DNA of 64,000 bases from Hyphomicrobiales bacterium (GTDB lineage Bacteria; Pseudomonadota; Alphaproteobacteria; Rhizobiales; Rhizobiaceae): the NCBI GenBank assembly GCA_900469475.1, contig UBXG01000006.1:286820-350819 (forward strand), in the 5' to 3' direction. The number at the start of each line of letters is the position of its first letter. Position 1 is the stretch's first letter. Both the position numbers and the translations under genes were made by a program. The notes under the pieces are model-generated. The model saw only the letters and a program-made list of their open reading frames with translations, was not told where the DNA came from and ran no database searches. This document shows positions 1 to 10,325 of the stretch, in pieces.

Positions 1-117
1 ACGATCGACGATGCGACCGGCGAAGTGAAGCAGGCAGCCGCCGATGGCAAGCCGTCTGCCGAGCAGGCCGGGCTGGAAAAGACCGATATGAAAGCCGCCT
101 CCGGCGTCCAGAAGTGA
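1..117 (+). CDS. RND efflux periplasmic adaptor, C-terminal end only (partial)
   Basis: The open frame from base 1 ends at a TGA nine bases before the RND permease start, leaving 38 codons. The tail is polar and rich in Ala, Lys, Asp and Gly, as is usual for the disordered C-terminus of AcrA/MexA-type membrane fusion proteins. No domain is visible in the fragment. The call rests on position: adaptor genes lie directly upstream of HAE1 permeases and the 9-bp gap implies cotranscription. The body of the gene is outside the window. Confidence 0.6.
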   Translation, partial: TIDDATGEVKQAAADGKPSAEQAGLEKTDMKAASGVQK

Positions 118-126
118 GGTTAGACG

Positions 127-3100
127 ATGTCTCGTTTTTTCATCGACAGGCCGATCTTTGCCTGGGTGATCGCCATCGTCATCATGCTGGCGGGCGCACT
201 TTCGATCTTCACCCTGTCGATTTCGCAATATCCACAAATCGCGCCGACGACGGTCAGCATCAGCGCCACCTATTCCGGGGCTGACGCGGCGACCGTCGAA
301 AACTCGGTGACCAAGGTCATCGAGCAGGGCATGACGGGCATCGACAATCTCGACTACATGACCTCGACCTCGACCTCGACGGGTCAGGCCTCGATCTCAT
401 TGACCTTCACCAACAAGGCCGATCCCGACGTCGCGCAGATGCAGGTGCAGAACAAGCTGCAACTCGTCACCGCACAGCTGCCGCAGACCGTGCAATCCAC
501 GGGTATCGTGGTTTCCAAGTCGACGTCGAACTTTCTGATGGTCGTGGGCTTCGTATCGACCGACGGCAAGCTTAACTCGAACGACCTTGCCGACTATGTC
601 GACAGCACCCTCAACGACACGCTGAAGCGCATCGAAGGCGTGGGCAACACGCAGATCTTCGGTTCCGGCTACGCCATGCGCATCTGGGTCGATCCGGACA
701 AGCTCGCCAAATACCAGCTGATGACGTCGGATGTCGTCTCTGCCATCCAGGCCCAGAACTCGCAGGTCTCGGCCGGCCAGCTAGGTGCATTGCCGCAGCG
801 CAAGGGCCAGGAGCTCAATGCGACCGTCACGGCCAAGAGCCGTCTGCAGACGCCCGAGCAGTTCAACAACATCATCCTCAAGAGCCAGCCGAACGGTTCG
901 CTGGTTCGCCTGAATGACGTCGCCTCGGTCGAACTCGGCGCCAAGAGCTACACGACGTCGAGTACCTATAACGGTCATCCCTCCGCCGGCCTGGCGGTGA
1001 TGCTGGCCTCGGGCGCCAACGCCATCAATACGGCGGAAGCGGTCCGCACGACCATCAACAATCTCAGTCAGACGCTGCCGCCGAACGTCGAGATCGTCTA
1101 CCCCTACGATACGACGCCCTTCGTGAAGCTGTCGATCGAGGACGTGGTCAAGACGCTGTTCGAAGCTATCGTGCTCGTCTTCATCGTCATGTTCGTCTTC
1201 CTGCAGAACATCCGCGCCACGCTTATCCCGACGCTCGCCGTCCCGGTCGTGCTCCTCGGCACTTTCGGCGTGCTGGCGCTGTTCGGCTATTCCATCAACA
1301 CATTGACCATGTTCGGCATGGTGCTCGCCATCGGTCTATTGGTCGATGACGCCATCGTGGTGGTCGAAAACGTCGAGCGCGTGATGGAGGAGGAGGGATT
1401 GTCGCCGCGCGAGGCGACGATCAAGTCGATGCAGGAAATCACCGGCGCGCTGATCGGCATCGCCACGGTGCTTTCGGCCGTGTTCATCCCGATGGCCTTC
1501 TTCTCGGGTTCGGTCGGTGTCATCTACCGGCAGTTTTCGGTGACGATCGTCTCGGCGATGGTGCTGTCCGTCATCGTTGCCCTCATCCTCACGCCGGCCC
1601 TTTGCGCGACCATTTTGAGAAAGCCCAAGCATGGCGCCAAAGAGCGCGGCCTGTTTGGCTGGTTCAACCGCAACTTCGAGCGGGCAACGCATCGCTACCA
1701 GCGCGGCGTTCACGGCATGATCCGCCTCAGCATCGTCTTCCTGCTGGTATTCCTCCTCATCGGCGGTGCCGTTGCTGCTCTGTTCAACCGCCTGCCGAGC
1801 TCCTTCCTGCCGGACGAAGACCAGGGCATCCTGCTGACCGCTATTCAGCTGCCGCCGGGCGCCACGGATTCACGCACCAAGGCCGTGCTCGACCAGGTGA
1901 GGAACTATTATCTCAACACCGAGAAGGACTATGTCGAAGGCGCATTCGCCGTCGCCGGCTTCGGCTTCAGCGGTCAGGGCCAGAACGTCGGCCTCGTCTT
2001 CGTGAGGCTGAAGGACTTCGACCTGCGCAAGACGCCGCAATCCAAGGCGCAAGCAATTGCCCGTCGCGCAATGGGCGCTTTCTCGAAAATCAAGGACGGC
2101 AACGTCTTCGCGCTGGCGCCGCCGGCCATCCCCGGCTTCGGCAGCTCGAGCGGCTTCGACTTCTTCATCAAGGACATCAACGGTGCCGGTCACGCGGCAC
2201 TGATCGCTGCCCGCAACCAGTTGCTCGGGGCCGCCGGCAAGAATCCGAAGCTCGCCGGCACCCGTCCGAACGGCCAGGAAGACACGCCGCAATTCTCCTT
2301 GAACATCGACGAGGAAAAGGCGAGCGCTCTGAATATCAGCCTGGCCGATATCGACTCGACCCTGTCGACCGCCTGGGGCGGCACCTATGTCAACGACTTC
2401 ATCGACCGCGGTCGCGTAAAGCCCGTCTATGTTCAGGCCAACAAGGATTTCCGCATGCAGCCCGAGGATTTCGGTCGCTGGTACGTGCGCAACTCCAGCG
2501 GCGACATGGTGCCCTTCTCGGCCTTCTCGAACGGCGAATGGAATTACGGTTCGCCGCGCCTGGAGCGCTACAACGGCTCCTCCGCCGTCGAAATCCAGGG
2601 TGCGGCCGCGCCGGGCGTCTCCTCGGGCGACGCCATGAGCGAGATCGACAAGATCATGGCGACCCTGCCGCCGGGCTTCAGCCACGAATGGACGAGCCTC
2701 TCGGCCCAGGAAAAGCTCTCGGGCAACCAGGCGACCCAGCTCTACGCCATCTCCATCCTGGTGGTGTTCCTGGCACTCGCCGCCCTCTATGAGAGCTGGT
2801 CGATCCCCCTCGCCGTCATGCTGTCGGTGCCGATCGGCATCTTCGGTGCGCTCTTGGCTGCAACTCTGTTTGGCCAGTCGAACGACGTCTACTTCAAGGT
2901 CGGCCTGCTAACGACGATAGGTCTGGCGGCGAAGAACGCCATCCTGATCGTCGAGTTCGCCATCGAGCAGCAGAACCAGGGCAAGGGCCTGATCGATGCG
3001 ACGCTAGAGGCTGCCCGACAGCGCCTGCGGCCGATCCTGATGACCTCGCTCGCCTTCATCCTCGGCGTCATGCCGCTGGCGATCGCCAATGGTGCGGGTT

Positions 3101-3270
3101 CGGGCAGCCAGAACTCGATCGGTATCGGCGTCATGGGCGGCATGATCTCGGCTACCGTGCTCGGCGTCTTCTTCATCCCGCTGCTCTTCGTCTCGGTGCG
3201 CCGTGTCTTCAAGGGTACGGTTAAGTCGACGGCAGCACCGGAGACCTCCAGCCCTGACGTGGCGCATTAG
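127..3270 (+). CDS. AcrB-like RND multidrug efflux permease (HAE1 family)
   Basis: Inner-membrane proton/drug antiporter, expected to form a tripartite pump with the adaptor ending at 117 and an outer-membrane TolC-type channel that is not in this window. The 1047 aa match the family's usual size of about 1030-1050. The N-terminus [16 protein letters not shown] is the classical HAE1 start. Proton-relay residues are in place: Asp407 and Asp408 in [14 protein letters not shown] (TM4), at the same numbers as in E. coli AcrB, and Lys936 in [14 protein letters not shown] (TM10). Substrate cannot be told from sequence. A hairpin terminator follows, so the operon probably ends here. Confidence 0.93.
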   Translation: MSRFFIDRPIFAWVIAIVIMLAGALSIFTLSISQYPQIAPTTVSISATYSGADAATVENSVTKVIEQGMTGIDNLDYMTSTSTSTGQASISLTFTNKADPDVAQMQVQNKLQLVTAQLPQTVQSTGIVVSKSTSNFLMVVGFVSTDGKLNSNDLADYVDSTLNDTLKRIEGVGNTQIFGSGYAMRIWVDPDKLAKYQLMTSDVVSAIQAQNSQVSAGQLGALPQRKGQELNATVTAKSRLQTPEQFNNIILKSQPNGSLVRLNDVASVELGAKSYTTSSTYNGHPSAGLAVMLASGANAINTAEAVRTTINNLSQTLPPNVEIVYPYDTTPFVKLSIEDVVKTLFEAIVLVFIVMFVFLQNIRATLIPTLAVPVVLLGTFGVLALFGYSINTLTMFGMVLAIGLLVDDAIVVVENVERVMEEEGLSPREATIKSMQEITGALIGIATVLSAVFIPMAFFSGSVGVIYRQFSVTIVSAMVLSVIVALILTPALCATILRKPKHGAKERGLFGWFNRNFERATHRYQRGVHGMIRLSIVFLLVFLLIGGAVAALFNRLPSSFLPDEDQGILLTAIQLPPGATDSRTKAVLDQVRNYYLNTEKDYVEGAFAVAGFGFSGQGQNVGLVFVRLKDFDLRKTPQSKAQAIARRAMGAFSKIKDGNVFALAPPAIPGFGSSSGFDFFIKDINGAGHAALIAARNQLLGAAGKNPKLAGTRPNGQEDTPQFSLNIDEEKASALNISLADIDSTLSTAWGGTYVNDFIDRGRVKPVYVQANKDFRMQPEDFGRWYVRNSSGDMVPFSAFSNGEWNYGSPRLERYNGSSAVEIQGAAAPGVSSGDAMSEIDKIMATLPPGFSHEWTSLSAQEKLSGNQATQLYAISILVVFLALAALYESWSIPLAVMLSVPIGIFGALLAATLFGQSNDVYFKVGLLTTIGLAAKNAILIVEFAIEQQNQGKGLIDATLEAARQRLRPILMTSLAFILGVMPLAIANGAGSGSQNSIGIGVMGGMISATVLGVFFIPLLFVSVRRVFKGTVKSTAAPETSSPDVAH

Positions 3271-3277
3271 GACCTCT

Positions 3278-3309
3278 CCACTCGCTCTCGCGAAAAAGAG
3301 AGCGGGTGG
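3278..3309 (+). terminator. Hairpin terminator after the AcrB-like gene
   Basis: A 12-bp stem (CCACTCGCTCTC at 3278-3289 with GAGAGCGGGTGG at 3298-3309, one G-T pair) encloses an 8-nt loop GCGAAAAA. It begins eight bases after the permease stop. The following T-run is weak, so termination may be partial. Confidence 0.6.
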
Positions 3310-3357
3310 TTGAAATCTCGATCACGGATCGGCTGCTTTGGTCTTGATTTGCCAAAT

Positions 3358-3394
3358 CTGTCATCAATGATTAATATGCAGTCATTGATGACAG
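3358..3394. promoter_or_regulatory. Perfect inverted repeat, candidate FitA operator
   Basis: CTGTCATCAATGA (3358-3370) and TCATTGATGACAG (3382-3394) are exact reverse complements over 13 bp with an 11-bp AT-rich spacer. The repeat ends ten bases before the antitoxin start codon. FitA-type ribbon-helix-helix antitoxins bind inverted repeats in their own promoters as FitAB complexes, so this is very likely the autoregulatory operator. Confidence 0.75.
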
Positions 3395-3403
3395 GACATT
3401 TCT

Positions 3404-3649
3404 ATGGCCAGTATGACGATCCGCAACATCGATGATCATCTAAAGACCCGGCTGCGCATTCGCGCTGCCGCACATGGGCGATCGATGGAGGATGAGGCGC
3501 GAGACATTCTGCGAGCGGCCTTATCGACGGAAGAAAAGCGTCAGCCCAATTTAGCCGAGACAATTCGTCGTCGCATGGCTGCAAGCGGTGGGGTCGTGCT
3601 GGATATTGCCCCACGTGAACCAATCCGCCCGGTCGATCTCGATCCATGA
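3404..3649 (+). CDS. FitA-like ribbon-helix-helix antitoxin
   Basis: An 81-aa protein with an N-terminal Arc/MetJ-type fold (MTIRNIDDHLKTRLRIRAA then GRSMEDEARDILR), the standard FitA/VapB DNA-binding segment. The C-terminal half is the toxin-binding tail. It is expected to neutralise the PIN toxin encoded next and to repress the pair through the inverted repeat just upstream. ATG at 3404 is used; a second in-frame ATG at 3413 (MTIRNID) is equally plausible because the upstream Shine-Dalgarno sequence is weak. Its stop overlaps the toxin start by 4 bp (ATGA), typical of translationally coupled type II systems. Confidence 0.88.
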   Translation: MASMTIRNIDDHLKTRLRIRAAAHGRSMEDEARDILRAALSTEEKRQPNLAETIRRRMAASGGVVLDIAPREPIRPVDLDP

Positions 3650-4071
3650 TCATTCTCGACACGAATGTCATTTCGGAACTATTGGCGCCATCGCCATCGC
3701 CGGTAGTTGAAGCTTGGCTCGCTGCCCAGCCTCCTCTCGCCATCTTTACGACGGCAACGACGGAGGCGGAAATCCTTTACGGCCTCCGGCTGCTGCCCGC
3801 GGGCCGACGCCGAAGCGAATTGGAGGCTGCCATTCTCCCGATCTTCGAAGAGGATTTCGCCGGAAGAGTTCTCCCCTTCGATAGTGAAGCCGCGGGAGTT
3901 TATTCCTTCATTGCAACATCGCGGCGTCGGGCCGACAAGCCGATCACCCAGTTCAATGCTCAGATCGCCGCAATTGCAGCGTCGCGAGGAGCAACCCTTG
4001 CAACCCGCAACGTGTCGGATTTCCTGGACACCGGAATAGCTATCGTCAACCCGTGGGACTATCAGGGCTGA
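3646..4071 (+). CDS. FitB/VapC-like PIN-domain toxin with an altered active site
   Basis: A 141-aa PIN-domain protein, the normal FitB length, predicted to be a Mg-dependent RNase held inactive by the upstream antitoxin. Visible motifs are MIILDTNVISELL (Asp5), TTATTEAEILYGL (Glu42) and GATLATRNVSDF (Asp125). The third acidic position, Asp104 in FitB (usually DAQIAAIA), reads NAQIAAIA here, so Asn104 replaces a metal-binding aspartate. Activity may be reduced or lost while complex formation and autoregulation persist. The gene ends 21 bp from the convergent RND operon. Confidence 0.87.
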   Translation: MIILDTNVISELLAPSPSPVVEAWLAAQPPLAIFTTATTEAEILYGLRLLPAGRRRSELEAAILPIFEEDFAGRVLPFDSEAAGVYSFIATSRRRADKPITQFNAQIAAIAASRGATLATRNVSDFLDTGIAIVNPWDYQG

Positions 4072-4092
4072 TCCGGTCCGTCCGCTAAGCAC

Positions 4093-7000
4093 TCAAATTG
4101 AGAGCGGAGATATTGGCGGTTCCGAGGCTGCAGTCTGCGGTTTCGGCGACCATTTTGCGTGCAGCTTGGCAAGCATCAGGTAGATGATCGGCGTGGTATA
4201 GAGCGTCAGCACCTGCGACACGACAAGACCGCCGACGATGGTGATCCCAAGCGGGCGGCGCAGCTCCGCACCGGGCCCTGTTGCAATGATCAGCGGGATG
4301 GCGCCCATAAGCGCGGCAAGCGTCGTCATCAGGATGGGGCGGAAACGCTTGAGGCAAGCCTGATAGATGGCTACTTCCGAAGACAGGCCGAGCGTGCGCT
4401 CGCCCTGCAGGGCGAAATCCACCATCATGATGCCGTTCTTCTTGACGATGCCGATCAAGAGAATGATACCGATGAAGGCGATGATCGTCAGCTCCGTGCC
4501 GCTGATGGCGAGCGCCAGCAGCGCGCCGAGACCGGCCGAAGGCAGCGTCGAGATGATCGTCAGCGGATGCGCCAGGCTTTCATAGAGAATGCCGAGAACG
4601 ATATAGACCGTCAGCAATGCCGCCAGGAGCAGGAGCGGCTGGCTGCCGGACGACTGGGTAACGCTTGCGGCATCGCCGGCGAAATCCGCATGCAGCGTAT
4701 CGGGCAGATGCATGTCGAGCACCGCCTTCTGAATGGCGTCGTTCGCCACCTGCAGCGGCGTGTTGAGCGCCAGATTGTAGGAGATGGTGACGGCGGGATA
4801 TTGACCCTGGTGATTGACCACCAGCGGCGCGAGCGTCCGGTCGATCGACGCCACGGCGCTCAACGGCACCTGCGTGCCGCCGGAGGCGGGCACGTAGAGC
4901 TTGGAAATATCGCTGGGATCGAGCGCATAATCGGGATTCGCCTCCAATACGACACGATATTGGTTGCGCTGCGTATAGATCGTCGAGATCTGCCGTTGCG
5001 CGAAAGCATTGTTGAGCGCGGAATCGATGGATTGGATGTTGACGCCGAGCTGGGACGCGAGGGTACGATCGATATTGACGGTCGCCTGCAGGCCGTTGGG
5101 CTGCCTGTCGGTGGCAACATCGGTCAATCCCGGAAGAGCCTGCAGACGTTCCAAAACCTTAGGCGCCCACTCCACCAGCTCGTCGTAATTCGCACCCCAG
5201 ATCGTGAATTGATATTGCGATTGCGACTGGCGCGCGCCGGCGCGGATATCGCCCGGCGAAAACAGGAATGTGCTGAGGCCCGGAACCGCCATCAACTGCT
5301 TGCGGAGCCGGTCTATGACATCGGCGGTCGGCGCACGCTCCGATTCCGGTTTCAGCGAGACGAAAAGCTGGCCACGATTGACGGAGCTTGAAAAGCCGCC
5401 CCCGCCGACGGAAGAGCCGACACCTGACACCGCCGGGTCCTTGGCAACCATATCCGCCGCCAGCTGCTGGAGCTTTACCATGGCCGGATAGGAGATATCG
5501 GTCGCGGCCTGCGTCCCGCCCTGGATAAAGCCGGTGTCGTCCTGCGGAATGAAGCCCTTTGGAACCTTGACGTAGAGATAGCCCGTCATAACCACGCAGG
5601 CGATGATGACGACGACCGAAAGGAGGCGGTGATGCAGCACCGCCTGTAGCGTGCGGCCGTAAAAGCCGGTAACGGCGCTAAGCGTGCCTTCGACGATACG
5701 GCCAAACGGGCCGGGCCGGGCATCGATATCGTGCTGACGCAGTCGATGGCCGCAGATCATCGGCGTCAGCGTGAGGGATACCAGTGTCGAAACGACGATA
5801 GTGAAGCCGAGCGTCAGCGAGAAAGTCTGGAAGAAGCGGCCGACGATTCCGCCCATGAAGAACAGCGGAATAAAAGCAGCAAGCAGCGACAGGCTGATCG
5901 AAATGACCGTGAAGCCGATCTGCTTGGCGCCTTCGAGCGCCGCCCGCATCGGCTTCATGCCGGCTTCCAGATTGGCATAAATGTTCTCGATCATGACGAT
6001 GGCATCGTCGACGACAAAGCCGACGGAGACGGCAAGCGCCATGAGAGAGAGATTGTCGATCGACAGTCCGAAAAGCCACATCGCGGCAAAAGTGCCGGCA
6101 AGCGACAGGGGCACCGTCACACCCGCGGCAAAGGTCGGCGTTGCTCGTCGCAGGAAGACGAAGACAACGGCCATGACCAGGCAGATGGTAGCAAGCAGCG
6201 TCCATTGCATATCGGTGACGCTTGCATGAATCGTGGTGGTGCGGTCGGACAGGATGGAAACATTCACCCCGGCAGGAATGAGCCGCTGCAGCTCCGGGAT
6301 CAGCTGCTTGACGCCATCGACGGTGGCGATGACGTTCGCATCCGCCTGCTTGGTGATATTGAGCAGCACGGCCGGCTTGCCGTCGTACCAGGCATCCGAG
6401 CGGCTGTTGCGCACACCCGGCTCGACAGTGGCGATATCCGAAAGGCGAACCGCCGTGCCGTCGCCGCTGCGCACCACGATCCGCCCAAACGCTTCCGGCG
6501 TCTTCAACTGGCTGTTGACGGCGACGGAGAAAGCGCCGCCCGCACCGTCGATCGAGCCGAAGGGGCCGAGCACGTTGGCATTGACGATCGCCGTACGGAC
6601 GGCGTCGAGCGAGAGGCCCATGGCCGAAAGCCGGTCCGGATCCAGCCGGACGCGGATGGCGGGTTGGTCGGCGCCGCTCACGGTCACACCGCCGACGCCG
6701 TCCACCTGCGAAATGCGCTGCACCACCACGGTATCGGCTGCATCATAGATGGCGCTCGGAGAGACATTGTCCGAGGTCAACGCGAGAATGAGAACGGGGG
6801 CCGCAGCCGGGTTGATCTTGCGGAAGGACGGGAGAGTGGGCAGATCTCCGGGCAGGTCCGTCGCAGCCGCGTTCAGTGCCGCCTGCACATCCTGCGCGGC
6901 ACCATCGACGCTGCGCGACAGGTCGAACTGGATGATGATCGTGCTCGATCCGAGCGAGCTGACGGACGTCATTTGAGTGACGCCGGCAATAGTCCCAAGA

Positions 7001-7209
7001 TGACGCTCCAACGGAGCGGCCACGCTCGCCGCCATACTGGCCGGATCGGCCCCGGGACGGCTTGAAGAAACGACAATGGTCGGCAAATCCACCGTCGGCA
7101 GGCTTGCCACCGGCAGGAAACGATAGGCAACGATGCCGAGGATCACCAGCCCGATCGCCAGAAGCGTCGTCCCGACAGGGCGTTTGATAAACGGCTCGGA
7201 GATGTTCAT
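4093..7209 (-). CDS. MdtC-like RND efflux permease subunit
   Basis: A 1038-aa HAE1-family proton antiporter of the MdtC/MuxC branch. Its start (NISEPFIKRPVGTTLLAIGLV) and PTVDLPTIVVSSSRPGADP segment are typical of the second permease of an MdtABC system. The TM4 motif VGFVVDDAIVMIENI carries the paired aspartates and the TM10 region has VKKNGIMMVDFA with the partner lysine. The start overlaps the stop of the MdtB-like gene by 4 bp. In E. coli, MdtB and MdtC form a heterotrimer in which only MdtC binds substrate; a similar split is likely but unproven here. No TolC gene lies nearby. Confidence 0.9.
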   Translation of the reverse strand: MNISEPFIKRPVGTTLLAIGLVILGIVAYRFLPVASLPTVDLPTIVVSSSRPGADPASMAASVAAPLERHLGTIAGVTQMTSVSSLGSSTIIIQFDLSRSVDGAAQDVQAALNAAATDLPGDLPTLPSFRKINPAAAPVLILALTSDNVSPSAIYDAADTVVVQRISQVDGVGGVTVSGADQPAIRVRLDPDRLSAMGLSLDAVRTAIVNANVLGPFGSIDGAGGAFSVAVNSQLKTPEAFGRIVVRSGDGTAVRLSDIATVEPGVRNSRSDAWYDGKPAVLLNITKQADANVIATVDGVKQLIPELQRLIPAGVNVSILSDRTTTIHASVTDMQWTLLATICLVMAVVFVFLRRATPTFAAGVTVPLSLAGTFAAMWLFGLSIDNLSLMALAVSVGFVVDDAIVMIENIYANLEAGMKPMRAALEGAKQIGFTVISISLSLLAAFIPLFFMGGIVGRFFQTFSLTLGFTIVVSTLVSLTLTPMICGHRLRQHDIDARPGPFGRIVEGTLSAVTGFYGRTLQAVLHHRLLSVVVIIACVVMTGYLYVKVPKGFIPQDDTGFIQGGTQAATDISYPAMVKLQQLAADMVAKDPAVSGVGSSVGGGGFSSSVNRGQLFVSLKPESERAPTADVIDRLRKQLMAVPGLSTFLFSPGDIRAGARQSQSQYQFTIWGANYDELVEWAPKVLERLQALPGLTDVATDRQPNGLQATVNIDRTLASQLGVNIQSIDSALNNAFAQRQISTIYTQRNQYRVVLEANPDYALDPSDISKLYVPASGGTQVPLSAVASIDRTLAPLVVNHQGQYPAVTISYNLALNTPLQVANDAIQKAVLDMHLPDTLHADFAGDAASVTQSSGSQPLLLLAALLTVYIVLGILYESLAHPLTIISTLPSAGLGALLALAISGTELTIIAFIGIILLIGIVKKNGIMMVDFALQGERTLGLSSEVAIYQACLKRFRPILMTTLAALMGAIPLIIATGPGAELRRPLGITIVGGLVVSQVLTLYTTPIIYLMLAKLHAKWSPKPQTAASEPPISPLSI

Positions 7210-10200
7210 CTCTCGCCACCTGCCAATTCATTCATCTCGGCGCTCGGCGTGCCGCTGGTGCGGCCGACGACCTTGGCGCGCAGCCGCTCGAAGGCGAGAT
7301 AGATCACCGGCGTCGTATAGAGCGTCAGGAGCTGCGAAAGCACGAGACCACCGATAATGGTGATACCGAGCGGAATGCGCAACTCTGCGCCCGTGCCCTG
7401 CGCCAGCGCCAGGGGCAAGGCGCCGAAGAGTGCCGCGAGCGTCGTCATCATGATCGGCCGGAAACGCAGGATAGAGGCTTTCAGAATGGCCTCGCGCGGC
7501 TCCAGGCCTTCCTTGCGCTCCGCCTCCAGCGCGAAGTCGATCATCATGATCGCATTCTTCTTGACGATACCCATCAGGAGCACGATGCCGATCAACGCGA
7601 TGATCGAGAGATCCTGCCCGAACAGCATCAGCGCCAGCAGCGCGCCGACGCCAGCCGAAGGCAGCGTCGAAAGAATCGTCACCGGATGAACGGCGCTTTC
7701 ATAGAGCAGGCCGAGCACGATGTAGATCGTCACGATTGCCGCGAGGATCAGCCAGGGCTCGCCCGCCAGCGACGAGGCAAATTCCTCGGCATCGCCGGAA
7801 TATTTGCGCTGGATATTGTCGGGCATATCGATATCCCGTTCCGCCGCCTTGACCTCGGCGACGGCATCGCTGAGCGACGCGCCCTTGGCGAGATCGAAGC
7901 TAAGCGTCACGGCCGGAAACTGCTCGTCATGACTGATGACGAGCGGCGCGGTCGTAAAACTCGCCGTCGTGAAGGCGTTGAGCGGCACCTGGGTATCGCT
8001 TGCACCGGCGACATAAAGCTTATCGAGCGATTTCGGGTCGGACTGATATTGCGGCGCAGCCTCCAGGATGACGCGATACTGGTTGGCCTGGCCATAGATC
8101 GTCGCGATCTGCCGCTGGCCGAAGGCATCATTCAAAGTATCGCTGACGGCCTGCATCGATACGCCGAGCCGAGAGGCGGTTTCGCGATTGACGTCGACGA
8201 AGATGCGCCCGCCGCCCATCTCGACCTCGGAAGAGACATCGATGAGCTTCGGGCTTTCCTGGAGGCGCTGGGCGAGCTTCTGCGACCAGTCGACCACCGT
8301 GTTCGTGTCCGTGCCCGTTAGCGTATATTGATAGGGCGCACGGCTGGCCCTGGTGCTGATCGAAATATCGCGAACGCTCTGGAAGGTGACATGGATGCCG
8401 GGCAAGCCCGTCACCTCGCCGCGCATCCTGTCGATGATCTGATCGGCGGACGCGTTACGCTCACTCCGCGGCTTCAGCACGAGACTGAGATTGCCGGTAT
8501 TCAGCGTCAGATTGCTGGCACTCGCACCGATGACGGAGACGACGCCTGCGACATCCGGATCCTTGCGCAGCCGGTCGACCACATCGGCCTGGATCTGCTT
8601 CATGGTTTCGAAGGAGGTCGTCGGCTCGGCTTCGATGACGGCGGTGATGAGGCCCGTGTCCTGCGCCGGCAGGAAGCCTTTGGGAATGACGACATAAAGG
8701 GCGATCGTCGCAGCCAGCGTCACCACCGTCACCAGCAGCATGAGACGGCTGCGATCCACGGCCCAAACAAGGCTTCGCCGATAGCCCTCAACCATCCGGT
8801 CGGTGAAACGGTCGGCACCGGCCAGAAAACCGCCCTGATGCTCTTTCGGCTTGCGCAGGATGCGCGCGCACATCATCGGCGTGAGCGTCAGCGAGACGAC
8901 GGCCGACACGACGACGGCAATGGTGAGCGTCAGTGCGAATTCCCGGAACATACGGCCGACAATGCCGGTCATGAACAGCAGCGGAATGAAGACGGCGACC
9001 AGCGAGACGGTGAGCGAAATGATCGTGAAGCCGATTTCGCCGGCGCCCTTCAGGGCGGCCTGCATCGGGTTTTCGCCTTCCTCGATATGGCGGGCAATAT
9101 TCTCGATCATCACGATGGCGTCGTCGACGACGAAGCCGGTGCCGATGGTCAGCGCCATGAGCGAGAGATTGTCGAGGCTGAAGCCGGCGAACCACATCAC
9201 CCCGAAGGTTGCGATCAGCGACAGCGGCAGGGCGACGCCGGCAATAAAGGTCGCCGTCATCGTCCGCAGGAAAAGCAGGACGACCAGGATGACGAGGCCG
9301 ATGCTGATGACCAGCGTCCACTGCACATCATGGATCGAGGCGCGAATCGTCTCGGTGCGGTCATTGACGATATCAAGCGAAATACCGGCCGGCATCGCCT
9401 GCTTCAGCTTCGGGATCTGCTTCAGCACGTTCTCGACCGTCTGGATGACGTTGGCGCCCGGCTGGCGCATGATATCGAGAATGACGGCGGGCTGGCCCTG
9501 AAACCAGGCGCCGACACGATTGTTCTCCAGCCCCTCGACGACCGTTGCGACGTCTTTCAATTGCACCGGCGCGGTGTTGCGGTAGGCGACGATGACCGAT
9601 TTATAGACGTTCGGATCGACGATCTGGTCGTTGGCGGCAAGCGTGAAGCTCTGTTGCGTGCCGTCGAGCGAACCCTTCGCGCCGGCAACGCTGGCATTGG
9701 TGATTGCCGAACGGATATCCTCCAGGGCAAGTCCGTAGGAGGCGAGACGCGGCAGGTCCACCTGGATACGGATGGCGGGCTTGACGCCGCCTTGGATAAC
9801 GACGTCGCCAACACCGGAGACTTCGCTCAGGCGCTGCGCCATCATGGTATCGGCAAAGTCGCTGAGTTCGCGGATCGAATAGCTGTTGGAGCGCAGCGCC
9901 AGCGTCACGATCGGCGTATCGGCCGGGTTCACCTTCGAGTAGGTCGGCGGATAAGGAAGCGTGCGCGGCAAGGTCGATCCGGCAGCGTTGATCGCCGCCT
10001 GAACGTCCTGCGCGGCGCCATCGATATCGCGGCCGAGATCGAATTGCAGCGTGATCTGGCTGATGCCGAAGGCGCTTGATGAGGTCATCGACGCCAGCGA
10101 CGGAATCTGACCGAGCGGCCGCTCCAGAGGTGCCGTCACCAGCGCCGCCATCGTATCGGGATCGGCACCCGGAAGCTGCGTCGTCACCTGGATCGTCGGA

Positions 10201-10325
10201 AAATCCACCTGCGGCAGCGGCGCGACCGGCAGGAAGAGAAAGCCGAGAATGCCACCCAACAGCACCGCCACCCCGAGGAGCGAGGTGGCGATCGGCCGGG
10301 AGATGAAGAGCGACGAGACGTTCAT
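7206..10325 (-). CDS. MdtB-like RND efflux permease subunit
   Basis: A 1039-aa HAE1-family permease, first of two permeases in an adaptor-permease-permease operon on the minus strand. The start NVSSLFISRPIATSLLGVAVLL matches the MdtB/MuxB branch. The TM4 motif GTGFVVDDAIVMIENIARHIEEGE and the TM10 VKKNAIMMIDFALE motif are intact, so no proton-relay residue is missing. It overlaps the adaptor gene upstream by 4 bp and the MdtC-like gene downstream by 4 bp, so equal synthesis by coupled translation is expected. It most likely assembles with the MdtC-like subunit into a heterotrimer. Confidence 0.9.
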   Translation of the reverse strand: MNVSSLFISRPIATSLLGVAVLLGGILGFLFLPVAPLPQVDFPTIQVTTQLPGADPDTMAALVTAPLERPLGQIPSLASMTSSSAFGISQITLQFDLGRDIDGAAQDVQAAINAAGSTLPRTLPYPPTYSKVNPADTPIVTLALRSNSYSIRELSDFADTMMAQRLSEVSGVGDVVIQGGVKPAIRIQVDLPRLASYGLALEDIRSAITNASVAGAKGSLDGTQQSFTLAANDQIVDPNVYKSVIVAYRNTAPVQLKDVATVVEGLENNRVGAWFQGQPAVILDIMRQPGANVIQTVENVLKQIPKLKQAMPAGISLDIVNDRTETIRASIHDVQWTLVISIGLVILVVLLFLRTMTATFIAGVALPLSLIATFGVMWFAGFSLDNLSLMALTIGTGFVVDDAIVMIENIARHIEEGENPMQAALKGAGEIGFTIISLTVSLVAVFIPLLFMTGIVGRMFREFALTLTIAVVVSAVVSLTLTPMMCARILRKPKEHQGGFLAGADRFTDRMVEGYRRSLVWAVDRSRLMLLVTVVTLAATIALYVVIPKGFLPAQDTGLITAVIEAEPTTSFETMKQIQADVVDRLRKDPDVAGVVSVIGASASNLTLNTGNLSLVLKPRSERNASADQIIDRMRGEVTGLPGIHVTFQSVRDISISTRASRAPYQYTLTGTDTNTVVDWSQKLAQRLQESPKLIDVSSEVEMGGGRIFVDVNRETASRLGVSMQAVSDTLNDAFGQRQIATIYGQANQYRVILEAAPQYQSDPKSLDKLYVAGASDTQVPLNAFTTASFTTAPLVISHDEQFPAVTLSFDLAKGASLSDAVAEVKAAERDIDMPDNIQRKYSGDAEEFASSLAGEPWLILAAIVTIYIVLGLLYESAVHPVTILSTLPSAGVGALLALMLFGQDLSIIALIGIVLLMGIVKKNAIMMIDFALEAERKEGLEPREAILKASILRFRPIMMTTLAALFGALPLALAQGTGAELRIPLGITIIGGLVLSQLLTLYTTPVIYLAFERLRAKVVGRTSGTPSAEMNELAGGER

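Noticed and set aside
8328..10079. 583-codon plus-strand frame opposite the MdtB-like gene, and similar long frames at 4159-5391, 5731-7065, 21910-23430 and 44063-45868 (minus)
   Set aside because: They lie antisense to well-recognised genes, are rich in Arg, His, Asp and Gly as expected for reversed high-GC codons, and show no family resemblance or ribosome site.
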